A DNA stretch of 32,973 nucleotides from Gammaproteobacteria bacterium. GTDB taxonomy: Bacteria; Gemmatimonadota; Gemmatimonadetes; Longimicrobiales; Gaopeijiaceae. The notes beneath the pieces were generated by a model. That model saw only the letters and a list, made by a program, of their open reading frames with translations, made no database searches and was not told the origin of the DNA. Each line of letters begins with the position of its first letter. Positions within the stretch are counted from its first letter, which is position 1. The translations under genes and the position numbers were made by a program. Positions 10,334 to 18,749 of this stretch are shown one piece after another. The DNA lies in assembly GCA_024638345.1 (NCBI GenBank), contig JAHEKL010000002.1, positions 1-32,973 on the forward strand, written 5' to 3'.

Positions 10334-12322
10334 ATGCCCGATTTTCGAATCGAAGCGCCCTATGATCCCGAGGGGGATCAGCCAAACGCGATCGAAGAGC
10401 TGTCGAGTGGTCTGACGCGGGGAGATCGCTTCCAGACTCTATTGGGGGCTACGGGGACCGGCAAGACGCTGACGGTAGCCCACGTCATCGCGAATCAAGG
10501 TCGTCCGGCTCTCGTCATGTCCCACAACAAGACGCTGGCCGCCCAGCTCTACGGCGAACTGAAGCAGCTGCTCCCGCGCAATGCCGTCGAGTATTTCGTC
10601 TCGTACTACGACTACTATCAGCCTGAGGCCTACGTCCCCGCGACCGACACATATATCGAGAAGGACTCGTCGATCAACGAGGACATCGACCGTCTGCGTC
10701 TTCGCGCGACGTCCTCGCTCTTCGAGCGCGACGACGTGATCGTCGTCGCCTCCGTCTCTTGCATCTATGGTCTCGGAAATCCGGCCGACTACCGATCCTT
10801 GATGGTCGAAGCTACGGTGGGGGAGGACGTGGGGCGAAACGCGTTCCTCCGGTCCCTGGTGGGTATCCAGTATCGACGGAACGACCTGGCGTTCGAGCGA
10901 GGAACCTTTCGGGTGAGGGGCGACACGGTGGAGGTGCTCCCCGCCTACGAAGAGCAAGCGATCCGAGTGGAGTTCTGGGGGGAAGAGGTCGAGAGGATCA
11001 CTCGATTCGACCCCCTGACCGGCGAGCTCGTCACGTCGCTCAATCGGACCGCCATCTACCCCGCCTCGCATTACGTGACGCACCGTCGGACGATCAACGA
11101 GGCCGTGCCTCTCATCCGACAGGAGCTGGCGGATCAGGTCCAGCACTTCCGGGACCGGAACCTCCTGCTGGAGGCTCAGCGAATCGAGTCGCGAACGGAG
11201 TTCGATCTGGAAATGATGCTGGAGATCGGCACCTGCCCCGGGATCGAGAACTACTCCCGCTTCATGTCGGGTCGACAGGCGGGGGAGCGTCCGTACTGTC
11301 TGATCGACTACTTCCCCGAGGACTTCGTGGTGGTGGTGGACGAGTCCCATCAGACGCTACCGCAGATACACGGAATGCACCGCGGGGACCGGTCCCGAAA
11401 GGAGACCCTGGTGGAGCATGGATTCCGTCTTCCGTCCGCGATCGACAACCGCCCGCTCACCTACGACGAGTGGGAGGAGCTGATCCCTCAGACGATCTTC
11501 GTCTCCGCGACGCCGGGCGAACGGGAGCTGGAGCTTTCGCGGGGAGTCGTCGTAGAGCAGATCATTCGTCCCACGGGGCTAGTCGACCCCGAGGTATTGG
11601 TCCGTCCGGTCAAGGGCCAGGTGGACGATCTCCTCGCGGAAATCCGGGAGCGCGAGACCCGCGGGGAGCGTGTGCTCGTGACGACACTTACGAAGCGGAT
11701 GGCGGAGGATCTCTCCGAGTACTTCCAGGGCGTGGGGGTCCGGGTTCGATACATGCACTCGGACATCGATACGATCGAGCGGATGGAGATTCTTCGAGGC
11801 CTTCGACTCGGTCGCTTCGATGTCCTCGTGGGCATCAATCTCCTACGTGAAGGACTGGATCTTCCGGAAGTCTCGCTGGTGGCGATCCTGGACGCCGACA
11901 AGGAGGGTTTCCTCAGGGATTCCCGTTCACTGATCCAGACGATCGGGCGAGCCGCCCGCAACGTGGAGGGCCGCGCGATCCTCTACGCAGATCGCATGAC
12001 GGATTCGATGAGGCGATGCATCGAGGAGACGGAGCGGAGACGCGATCTCCAGATCGAATACAATCGTACGCACGGGATCACGCCCGAGACCATCCGCAAG
12101 AGCGTCCAGGAAATCGAGTTCTCAACGCGGGTTGCCGATGCTCGAGCCGCCCCGGTCGCGCGTGTCGCGGATCGGGTTCGGTCGTATCAGGACGAGGTGA
12201 ACGTGGAAGAGCTCGTCAAAGCGCTGGAGACCGAGATGGATGCGGCCGCGGCGGAACTCGACTTCGAGAGGGCCGCCCTGTTGAGGGACGAGTTGTTCGA
12301 TCTGCGGGCCGAGCTTTCATGA
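10334..12322 (+). CDS. uvrB: Excinuclease ABC subunit B (UvrB)
   Basis: UvrB is the damage-verifying helicase-like subunit of bacterial nucleotide excision repair, loaded by UvrA and cut-competent with UvrC. The 662-residue protein shows Walker A GATGTGKT (38-45), the beta-hairpin YYDYYQPEAYVP from residue 91 that inserts between DNA strands, the VDESHQTLPQ helicase motif, FVSATPGERE, and the motif region QTIGRAARN. A C-terminal UVR motif (AAAELDFERAALLRDELFDLR) provides the UvrC contact and is complete. Length is normal. The ATG starts 41 bases after rel, with no strong ribosome site in view. uvrA and uvrC are not in the window. tsaE follows after 13 bases. Confidence 0.98.
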   Translation: MPDFRIEAPYDPEGDQPNAIEELSSGLTRGDRFQTLLGATGTGKTLTVAHVIANQGRPALVMSHNKTLAAQLYGELKQLLPRNAVEYFVSYYDYYQPEAYVPATDTYIEKDSSINEDIDRLRLRATSSLFERDDVIVVASVSCIYGLGNPADYRSLMVEATVGEDVGRNAFLRSLVGIQYRRNDLAFERGTFRVRGDTVEVLPAYEEQAIRVEFWGEEVERITRFDPLTGELVTSLNRTAIYPASHYVTHRRTINEAVPLIRQELADQVQHFRDRNLLLEAQRIESRTEFDLEMMLEIGTCPGIENYSRFMSGRQAGERPYCLIDYFPEDFVVVVDESHQTLPQIHGMHRGDRSRKETLVEHGFRLPSAIDNRPLTYDEWEELIPQTIFVSATPGERELELSRGVVVEQIIRPTGLVDPEVLVRPVKGQVDDLLAEIRERETRGERVLVTTLTKRMAEDLSEYFQGVGVRVRYMHSDIDTIERMEILRGLRLGRFDVLVGINLLREGLDLPEVSLVAILDADKEGFLRDSRSLIQTIGRAARNVEGRAILYADRMTDSMRRCIEETERRRDLQIEYNRTHGITPETIRKSVQEIEFSTRVADARAAPVARVADRVRSYQDEVNVEELVKALETEMDAAAAELDFERAALLRDELFDLRAELS

Positions 12323-12335
12323 CGTCGGTGACCGC

Positions 12336-12803
12336 ATGATCCTTTCGGAGTCCGAGCTCGTCCAATGGGGGGACCGGATCGGGAGAGAAGTCCAGGTCCC
12401 GATCTTCGTCGGACTGCGGGGTCAGCTCGGCGCCGGGAAGTCGGTTCTCGCCCGCGCGATCGCACGCGGGGCGGGCGTTCGAGCGGTCATTCCGTCTCCA
12501 ACCTTCAACCTTCTGTTCCGCTATCCGGCCCGCGACCGGGTCGAGGTGGTCCATCTCGATCTCTTTCGGCTCCGCCGGCCCGATGAGCTGTGGGAGCTGG
12601 GTTGGGAGGAGCTGGGGCTGGGGCCCGAGATCGTCTTGGTGGAATGGCCGGAGCGGGCGGCTGGGAACCTGCCGGAAGACCGATGGGACGTGCACCTGTC
12701 GGCGCCCGAGTCCGGGTCACTCGTGCGGACGGTGGAGGTCCAGCGGATCGGTGCGCCTCCGCATCTTCCTGGTTACCCCGTCTCCCTGGATACTGCGCAG
12801 TGA
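12336..12803 (+). CDS. tsaE: tRNA t6A biosynthesis ATPase TsaE
   Basis: TsaE (YjeE) is the small P-loop ATPase that works with TsaB and TsaD to place threonylcarbamoyl on A37 of ANN-reading tRNAs. The 155-residue protein has Walker A GQLGAGKS (29-36), the family segment SPTFNLL where many members have SPTFTL, then HLDLFRL and VEWPERA. Length is typical. It ends with a GTGA overlap onto tsaB, so the two partners are translationally coupled. It begins 13 bases after uvrB. Confidence 0.95.
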   Translation: MILSESELVQWGDRIGREVQVPIFVGLRGQLGAGKSVLARAIARGAGVRAVIPSPTFNLLFRYPARDRVEVVHLDLFRLRRPDELWELGWEELGLGPEIVLVEWPERAAGNLPEDRWDVHLSAPESGSLVRTVEVQRIGAPPHLPGYPVSLDTAQ

Positions 12804-13558
12804 CGGAATCTCCGGTGCTGCTGGCCTTCGACACCTCGACGACCACGGGGTCCGTGGCCGTAGCGCGGGGCGACCACGTGGTCGCGCGCAGATGGCTGCT
12901 CGAGCGCCGGGAGCATGCCTCGAGGCTGGTTCCCGAAGTGGCGACGGCGCTGGAAGCGGCGAGGGTGTCACCGGAGGAAATCGATGGGCTCGTGGTAGGG
13001 CGTGGGCCGGGCTCGTTCACCGGTCTTCGTATCGCCGCCGCTACGGCCAAGGGTCTCGCAAGAGCCTTGGCCGTGCCGCTCTGGCATCACTCCTCCCTCG
13101 CGGCGGCGGCGGCCTCGCTCGAGGTCGAGGTCCCCGAGGCGCTTCTACCGAAGGCGGAGGCGAAGAACCGGGAGGTGTTCCAGGTCGCGGCGGATCGGCC
13201 TCGGTACGTCCTCTTCGACGCTCGATCCGAAAGGGTCTACGCGGCCTGCTACTGGATGCTTCCGGACCGCCTGACGACCTTGATCGAGCCGACCGGGACG
13301 ACCATTACCCGAATCCTCGAGACCGGGGCGCCCGACGGGGCCGTGTTCTGCGGAGATGGCGCGGTTCGACACTCCGCCCGGTTGTCCGAGGCCGGCTACC
13401 AAGTGCTTGCGCTTCCTCTCGGTCTCCCGACCGCCGAGGGACTTCTGAGAATACACCACGCCTTGCGGGAGGAGGATGGGCAGGGGGAGATCGGCCCATG
13501 GGAGCCCGAATACCTGAGGGGTTCGCCTGCAGCGCCCCCGAGGAGCTCGCGTGGATGA
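12800..13558 (+). CDS. tsaB: tRNA t6A biosynthesis protein TsaB
   Basis: TsaB is the inactive paralogue and scaffold that pairs with TsaD in the t6A complex. The ASKHA-fold N-terminus LLAFDTSTTTGSVAV and the signature GPGSFTGLRIAAATAKGLA identify it. The start is the GTG at 12800, overlapping the tsaE stop; the frame is open upstream but only as a tsaE shadow. The 252-residue protein is a little longer than many TsaB proteins, mainly because about 25 extra residues (EVPEALLPKAEAKNREV and neighbours) sit between the helix after LWHHSSLAAA and the LFDARSERVYAACY strand. It overlaps rimI by eight bases. Confidence 0.93.
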   Translation: MTESPVLLAFDTSTTTGSVAVARGDHVVARRWLLERREHASRLVPEVATALEAARVSPEEIDGLVVGRGPGSFTGLRIAAATAKGLARALAVPLWHHSSLAAAAASLEVEVPEALLPKAEAKNREVFQVAADRPRYVLFDARSERVYAACYWMLPDRLTTLIEPTGTTITRILETGAPDGAVFCGDGAVRHSARLSEAGYQVLALPLGLPTAEGLLRIHHALREEDGQGEIGPWEPEYLRGSPAAPPRSSRG

Positions 13559-14147
13559 GGTCGTAGGAAACCGCCGAGACCGAGGGCCCAATCTTCACGC
13601 GACCGAGCCGCCCGATCGCCCGCAGAGGCCGGTCGACAGCGTGCGGATCCGACCGGCTCGCACCGACGACCTGCACCGCATCGTAGAGGTCGAAACCGAA
13701 TGCTACACCATTCCCTGGAGCCCGAGGGCCTTCCGATCGCTCCTCGACCGGGCCCATGTTCGCGTGCTCGTAGCCGAGGTGGCGGCCGATCAGGGGGGGG
13801 ACACCGCGGATCGGGACTCCGAATACGGTCGGCGGGTCGTGGCTCACGGGGTGCTCTGGCACATCGACAACGAGGCGGAGCTGGCGAACTTGGCGGTCGA
13901 GCGTCGACACAGGAGGCGGGGAATCGCCGCTCGACTCCTCGATCAGCTACTCGAGGACGCGTCCAAGGCGGGAGTCGAGTCGGTCTTTCTGGAGGTTCGA
14001 GAGTCGAACGAAGCCGCGATCGCCCTCTATCTTGGTAGGGGCTTCCGTCAGGTGGGTGTGCGAAGGCACTATTACGAGCGACCTCGGGAGGACGCCAGGA
14101 TCCTGAGGCGGGGCCTGGCGCGCGACGGCAACGGCCAGGCCGACTGA
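13551..14147 (+). CDS. rimI: GNAT N-acetyltransferase, RimI type
   Basis: This is a GNAT-fold acetyltransferase matching RimI, which acetylates the N-terminal alanine of ribosomal protein S18 and possibly other proteins. Visible signatures are IRPARTDDLHRIVEVE at the fold start, CYTIPWSPRAF, the acetyl-CoA loop RRHRRRGIAARLLDQLL and the C-terminal LYLGRGFRQVGVRRHYYERP with the usual tyrosine pair. The GTG at 13551 overlaps the tsaB stop by eight bases and gives 198 residues. A GTG at 13641 (VRIRPARTDD) would remove 30 non-conserved residues and is the main alternative start. An insertion around ADQGGDTADRDSEYG includes a run of eight G at 13793-13800. A tsaB-rimI pairing is common in bacteria. 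Confidence 0.88.
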   Translation: MDEVVGNRRDRGPNLHATEPPDRPQRPVDSVRIRPARTDDLHRIVEVETECYTIPWSPRAFRSLLDRAHVRVLVAEVAADQGGDTADRDSEYGRRVVAHGVLWHIDNEAELANLAVERRHRRRGIAARLLDQLLEDASKAGVESVFLEVRESNEAAIALYLGRGFRQVGVRRHYYERPREDARILRRGLARDGNGQAD

Positions 14148-14182
14148 TCGTGGGTCGGACGACCGCGAAGGAGAGCTTCGGG

Positions 14183-15151
14183 ATGGGTGATCGGCTGTAT
14201 CGGGGACGGCGTCTGAGACGAAGCGCAGCGCTACGCAGGCTCGTTCGGGAGACCAGGCTGTCTCCCGAGGCCCTGATCCTGCCCTTGTTCATCGAGCCGG
14301 GCGAAGGTGTACGCAAGGCCGTGCCATCCATGCCGGGCGTCTTCCGAACCTCCGTGGACGAAGCCCTTCACGACGCCGCCGAAGCCCGGGAGCTGGGCTT
14401 GGGTGGAGTGATGCTCTTCGGCGTTCCGGCGAACAAGGACGAGGAGGGGACGGGGGCGTGGGCCCCGGACGGCGTCGTACAGACGGCCGTTCGTGCGCTC
14501 AAGGCGGATCTGCCCGACCTCCTCGTGGTCACCGACGTGTGTCTGTGCGAGTACACCTCGCACGGTCACTGTGGGGTGATCGAGAACGGCGACGTTGCGA
14601 ACGATCCGACCTGTGATCTTCTCGCGCGCACGGCGGTGAGCCATGCGGATGCCGGCGCGGATATCGTGGCTCCCTCGGACATGATGGACGGCCGGGTGGG
14701 CGTGATTCGCGCGGCGTTGGACGAGTCGAGGTTTCAGGAAATCCCGATCATGAGCTACGCGGTGAAGTACGCATCCGCGTTCTATGGTCCGTTTCGAGAC
14801 GCCGCCGATTCCATGCCGTCCTTCGGTGACCGCTCCGGGTACCAGATGGATCCGGCCAACGCCGAAGAGGCGATTCGCGAGGCGAAGGCCGACTTGAGAG
14901 AGGGTGCGGACATCCTGATGGTCAAGCCGGCTCTGGCTTATCTGGACGTGATTCAGAGTGTGAAGGCGCACACCGGGGCCCCGGTGGCCGCGTATCACGT
15001 CTCGGGCGAGTATTCGGCGATCATGGCCGCCATCGAGCGAGGGTGGCTGGACGAGCGAGCGATGCTGGAGGCGCTGATTTCGATCCGGAGGGCTGGAGCC
15101 GACGTGATTGTTTCCTACTGGGCACGCGAGCTCGCGAGGCGGGGGCCGTAG
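14183..15151 (+). CDS. hemB: Porphobilinogen synthase (delta-aminolevulinate dehydratase)
   Basis: HemB condenses two 5-aminolevulinate molecules to porphobilinogen in heme synthesis. The 322-residue protein shows the two active-site lysines, Lys195 in YAVKYASAFYGPF and Lys248 in MVKPALAYLD (the Schiff-base lysine). It also has the zinc-type cysteine triad Cys120, Cys122 and Cys130 in VCLCEYTSHGHC, so the catalytic metal is expected to be zinc rather than magnesium. I chose the ATG at 14183 because AAGGAG at 14168-14173 sits nine bases upstream; a GTG at 14150 would add 11 residues. It follows rimI closely, and hemA lies 2.2 kb downstream. Confidence 0.97.
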   Translation: MGDRLYRGRRLRRSAALRRLVRETRLSPEALILPLFIEPGEGVRKAVPSMPGVFRTSVDEALHDAAEARELGLGGVMLFGVPANKDEEGTGAWAPDGVVQTAVRALKADLPDLLVVTDVCLCEYTSHGHCGVIENGDVANDPTCDLLARTAVSHADAGADIVAPSDMMDGRVGVIRAALDESRFQEIPIMSYAVKYASAFYGPFRDAADSMPSFGDRSGYQMDPANAEEAIREAKADLREGADILMVKPALAYLDVIQSVKAHTGAPVAAYHVSGEYSAIMAAIERGWLDERAMLEALISIRRAGADVIVSYWARELARRGP

Positions 15152-15189
15152 GGGCCCAGGGCCTTGGGTAAACATATGAAGTCATCGCG

Positions 15190-15219
15190 TTGACCCGTTT
15201 TGTGGGCGCCGGTTATCTT
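15190..15219 (+). promoter_or_regulatory. Probable sigma-70-type promoter upstream of the LysM gene
   Basis: TTGACC (15190-15195) is a five-of-six match to the -35 consensus, and TATCTT (15214-15219) is a four-of-six match to the -10, separated by 18 bases. A transcript would start near 15226 and carry a leader of about 108 bases before the ATG at 15334. It sits in the largest gap between hemB and the following genes, 182 bases. Confidence 0.55.
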
Positions 15220-15333
15220 CCCGAGGGCTCTTGATCTGAACCCGATCCCCCGAAGTGCGAACCGCGGTAGCGGCCGACCCGTCATGGACGATGGCGCGGC
15301 TGGAGCCAGTCATCACAACCCGAGGAAGCCCTG

Positions 15334-16491
15334 ATGAGCCGCCTGGGATGCTTCGTACTCGCGTTCGCGCTCGCCCCCGCAGCCGCTCTGGCACAGGAGC
15401 CTACGGAAGCTGACGCCACGCGCGTCCATACGGTGAGAGCCGGCGACACACTGGGCGAGATCGCGCATCAGTACTACGGTACGGCTTCGGAGTGGCCTCG
15501 GATCCTCGATGCGAATCGGGATCGTCTGACCGACCCCGATCAACTGCGGGTGGGCCTGGAGCTCACGCTTCCAGGATCGACTCCTCCCGTTCGCGTGGCG
15601 GTGACGGCGGTGAGCTCGGTCCAGTCGGCGGTTTCGAGACCCCCGACCCAAGATGGCTCCATGCTCGAGGCGCGGCGCACCATGTTGCAGGCAGCGCCAC
15701 TCGAACCGATGGGGACTCCGGTCGTCCCGATCACCAATCGAACCGTGTTCTTCGAGGTTCCCCAGCTCCGGCCTCGCGCTGCGATCGTCGTCCTGGAGGG
15801 CGCCCAGAGGGTGCCGGCCTTCCCTCTGTCCGTCTTTCATGCGGCTGGATGGCTCGTGCCGGCGCGGGATCGCACCGATCAGGTGGGGGAGGTCCTGGGC
15901 TGGGCCGACGCCCGGGCGGTCGATCCTAGGGAAACCACCGCGCAGCTCTACGAGGATCTGCGGGTCCGGTCCTTCAGCGAAGTCTCCGTGGGGGTGGGGG
16001 AGGAGTTCCTGGTCTACGATGTCACGCGGGAGATCGAGGGGGTGGGTGAAGTGGCGGCTCCGACTGGCAGAGTGGTGGTCCTCACGGTGGAGGGGGATCG
16101 AGCGGTCGTCGAGGTCGTCCAGCAGTTCGCTCGAATGAATGCCGGACAGCGTCTCGCGCGGGCGCGCACCTTCCCCCTCGCGGCAGGAGAGCGACCCGAG
16201 GCGCTCGCCCAGGGGATCGAGGTCCGAATCCGCGCCATGCAGGAGATCAAGGAACTGTATCTTCCCGGCGACTTCGGATTCGTCGACGCGGGGCCGGACG
16301 GTGGACTCGCGCTGGGCGACGAGCTCGTAGGGCTCTCCGACGGAGAAGGAAACTGGACCGAGCGCGGCATCGCCCGATTCCAGGTCGTCGGTCTTCGAGA
16401 CGATGGAGCGACCGTGCGGGTCCTGACCGCTCTGGTGCCGAGTGCGATCCGTCCAGGACTGCGACTCCGGGTCGACCGGAAGATGCCGTGA
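15334..16491 (+). CDS. Secreted LysM-domain protein of unknown function
   Basis: This 385-residue protein has a Sec-type signal peptide ending ALAQ (cleavage near residue 21), then one LysM domain at about 32-81 (HTVRAGDTLGEIAHQYYG, ending LRVGLELTLPG). LysM domains bind peptidoglycan sugars. The remaining 300 residues are beta-rich, with repeated valine-rich strands such as GRVVVLTVEGDRAVVEVVQ, and match no enzyme I recognise. A periplasmic, cell-wall-associated role is inferred. CGAGGAA at 15321-15327 lies just upstream of the ATG, and a TTGACC/TATCTT promoter lies about 120 bases upstream. It is placed between hemB and a HemX-like gene, with no obvious link to heme. Confidence 0.88.
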   Translation: MSRLGCFVLAFALAPAAALAQEPTEADATRVHTVRAGDTLGEIAHQYYGTASEWPRILDANRDRLTDPDQLRVGLELTLPGSTPPVRVAVTAVSSVQSAVSRPPTQDGSMLEARRTMLQAAPLEPMGTPVVPITNRTVFFEVPQLRPRAAIVVLEGAQRVPAFPLSVFHAAGWLVPARDRTDQVGEVLGWADARAVDPRETTAQLYEDLRVRSFSEVSVGVGEEFLVYDVTREIEGVGEVAAPTGRVVVLTVEGDRAVVEVVQQFARMNAGQRLARARTFPLAAGERPEALAQGIEVRIRAMQEIKELYLPGDFGFVDAGPDGGLALGDELVGLSDGEGNWTERGIARFQVVGLRDDGATVRVLTALVPSAIRPGLRLRVDRKMP

Positions 16492-16546
16492 GCGACGGGC
16501 GAGTCCCCGGGGTCAAGAAAGGAGCCGGCCAGCGCTGGCAGCAGGC

Positions 16547-17356
16547 GTGATACACCTCTCTGCGTTCGTTTTCTACATCGGTGCGCTCGTCCCTTGGATC
16601 TACCTGCTGGTCCGGGGGCCAAGAGGACACAGCGCGCTGATCGCATCCGGTCTGACGGCTGTCGCCGTAGCCCTCCATGCGATGGCACTGCTGGACTTCT
16701 GGCTGACCTATGGCGAGCTGCCCTTGGGTGGACTGGGTGCGGCGCTTTCCTCTCTGTCCTTCGTCGGCGGCTTGGCGTTGGTGGCGATGCTACCGTTGAA
16801 GGAGGTGGCGCGTATCGCCCTCGGCCTCCTCCCGTTCGTGCTGCTCCTTCAGGGCTCCGCACTGATCCTCGGGATCGAGCCGACGCCTTTGGACCTGGAC
16901 TTCCAGGGCGCGGGCTTCGTGCTACACGTGGGACTGGCATTCCTCGGATTGCAGGGCCTGGCCATCGCCTCTGCCGCGGGGCTGCTCTATCTCATCCAGC
17001 ATCATGAGCTGAAGGTGAAGCGACTGGGCCGGGTGTTTCGGTTCATTCCGGCCCTGGCGACGCTGGAGAGGGTGGGAAGGATCGGGCTCTCGGTCGGATT
17101 CGTCGCGCTGAGCCTCGCGCTGGTCCTCGGGTGGGCTTGGACCGTCCAGAATCGGGGCTCCCTGGAGATCGACGACCCCAAGGTGGTTTGGGCCGTGCTG
17201 AGCTGGGTGGTCTTCCTTGGGATCTTCGCCACGCGTAGGAGCAGAGGGACGAACGAGTACCGAAGTGCCCTGGCTGCCGTGATCGGCTTCGGCATCGTGA
17301 TCGGCACGTATCTCGCCCTCCGCATCACCGCGGGCGGGACCGGGCTCTTCCTGTGA
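16547..17356 (+). CDS. HemX/CcsA-like integral membrane protein
   Basis: This is a strongly hydrophobic protein of about 269 residues with some eight membrane segments, ending LRITAGGTGLFL. It resembles the cytochrome c assembly CcsA/CcmF-related family and the HemX protein often encoded beside hemA. In Bacillus, HemX lowers the amount of HemA. Histidines such as in LIQHHELK and FVLHVGLAF could contact heme, but this is inference. The start is uncertain: the GTG at 16547 is 22 bases from AAAGGAG (16518-16524), while a CTG at 16535 has an ideal 10-base gap. It ends 22 bases before hemA, so the two are very likely co-transcribed. Confidence 0.8.
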   Translation: MIHLSAFVFYIGALVPWIYLLVRGPRGHSALIASGLTAVAVALHAMALLDFWLTYGELPLGGLGAALSSLSFVGGLALVAMLPLKEVARIALGLLPFVLLLQGSALILGIEPTPLDLDFQGAGFVLHVGLAFLGLQGLAIASAAGLLYLIQHHELKVKRLGRVFRFIPALATLERVGRIGLSVGFVALSLALVLGWAWTVQNRGSLEIDDPKVVWAVLSWVVFLGIFATRRSRGTNEYRSALAAVIGFGIVIGTYLALRITAGGTGLFL

Positions 17357-17378
17357 TTCCTGGGCGAGCGCAAGCACC

Positions 17379-18749
17379 ATGAGCCTGCCTTTGACGGTCG
17401 TGGGCGTCAGCCACGAGACCGCGCCGGTGGAAGTGCGTGAGCAGCTCGCCTACGGGCCGACGGAGGCGACCGAGGCGCTGGTCCACCTTCGCGAGCGCGA
17501 GGGGGTGGAGGAGGCAATACTGCTCTCGACCTGCAATCGTACCGAGGTCTACCTCTATCCGAGCGGAGATCGCAATGCGACGGAGCTGATCGGCCGGCTG
17601 TTCGCCAAGCGCTCGACAAAGATCGAGGGGGACCTGAGCGGCTACCTCTTCGAGAAGGGTGGAGAGACGGCTGTGAGGCATCTCTTCCGGGTCACGGCCG
17701 GTCTGGATGCGATGGTGACCGGGGAGGCCGAGATACAGGGGCAGGTGAGGGACGCCTATCAGCTTGCCGCGAAGCTGCCAGTTGCTCCTCCATTGGTAGG
17801 GCCCGTGCTGGGGCGTCTTTTCGAGACCGCGCTGTCCGCCGGTGGTCGGGTGCGCTCCCAAACATCGATCGGGGAGGGCGCGGCATCCGTCGCGTCGGTG
17901 GCCGTGGAGTTGGCCGGCAAGATTTTCGGCTCTCTCCATGGAAAGCGGGTCCTGATCCTCGGGGCGGGGATCACGGGTGAGCTCATCGTCGAAGCCCTGT
18001 CCCGCGAGGGAGTTCAGAGCGTAGCGGTAGCGAATCGCACCTACGATCGGGCCGTGAGCTTGGCACGAAAGCATCACGGGCAGGCCGTTCCATTCGATCG
18101 AATCGCCGATGTGCTCTCGACGGTGGACATCGTCCTCAGCTCGACGGCCGCTCCTCATCCAGTGCTGACCCGGGCCATCCTCAGGGATTCGTTCGTCGAA
18201 ACGAGGAAGCATCCGCTCCTGATCATCGACGTGGCCATTCCCAGGGACGTCGATCCCTCAGTGGGTGATGAGCCCGAGGTCTTCCTCTACAACGTGGACG
18301 ACCTCCGCAGCATCGTCGAGGAGCACGTCCACTTGAGACAGGATGCGGTTCCGGAGGCCGATCGGATCATCCAGAGCCACTCCGACGAGTTCAGCGCGTG
18401 GTACGCTTCGCTCGAAGTCGTCCCGGTGATCCAGTCGATGCGAGCGAGCGCCGAAGAGCAGCGACGTGCGGAGCTCGAGCGACTGTTCGGCTCCCTCAGG
18501 GGGTTGAGTCCGGAGGAGCGAGCTCGCATCGAGGAGTTTTCGCGGCGTCTCCAAAACAAGCTCCTGCACGATCCCACCACCCGTTTGCGGAAGGGAATGG
18601 CGGACGGGGCCGGCCCCGAGCTCGTGGATGCGGTCCGATTCCTGTATGGGATCGAAGCTGGTGGCGCGATCGAGGCCGATTCGGCCGAGGATTCGAGTGA
18701 GGATGGAGACGAGACAGCCGACCACCAGGAGAAGGAGTCGGAGAGATGA
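17379..18749 (+). CDS. hemA: Glutamyl-tRNA reductase
   Basis: HemA reduces glutamyl-tRNA to glutamate semialdehyde, the first committed step of the C5 heme pathway. The 456-residue protein has the N-terminal VVGVSHETAPVEVRE, the catalytic Cys52 in LLSTCNRTEVY, TGEAEIQGQVRDAY, the NADPH loop GAGITG (195-200) and a helical dimerisation tail (FSRRLQNKLLHDPTTRLR). The last 25 residues or so are an acidic, low-complexity extension rich in Asp, Glu and Ser that is not part of the catalytic fold. It is preceded by the HemX-like gene and overlaps the downstream epimerase gene (ATGA). No hemL, hemC or hemD is in the window. Confidence 0.97.
   Translation: MSLPLTVVGVSHETAPVEVREQLAYGPTEATEALVHLREREGVEEAILLSTCNRTEVYLYPSGDRNATELIGRLFAKRSTKIEGDLSGYLFEKGGETAVRHLFRVTAGLDAMVTGEAEIQGQVRDAYQLAAKLPVAPPLVGPVLGRLFETALSAGGRVRSQTSIGEGAASVASVAVELAGKIFGSLHGKRVLILGAGITGELIVEALSREGVQSVAVANRTYDRAVSLARKHHGQAVPFDRIADVLSTVDIVLSSTAAPHPVLTRAILRDSFVETRKHPLLIIDVAIPRDVDPSVGDEPEVFLYNVDDLRSIVEEHVHLRQDAVPEADRIIQSHSDEFSAWYASLEVVPVIQSMRASAEEQRRAELERLFGSLRGLSPEERARIEEFSRRLQNKLLHDPTTRLRKGMADGAGPELVDAVRFLYGIEAGGAIEADSAEDSSEDGDETADHQEKESER

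Noticed and set aside
10439..11350. 303-codon minus-strand frame inside uvrB
   Set aside because: Complement of conserved UvrB motifs; His/Val/Asp-rich composition typical of shadows.
12583..13566. Second + strand frame of 327 codons over tsaE and tsaB
   Set aside because: It overlaps both genes in another frame, and its product is Arg/Gly/Ser-rich without any motif.
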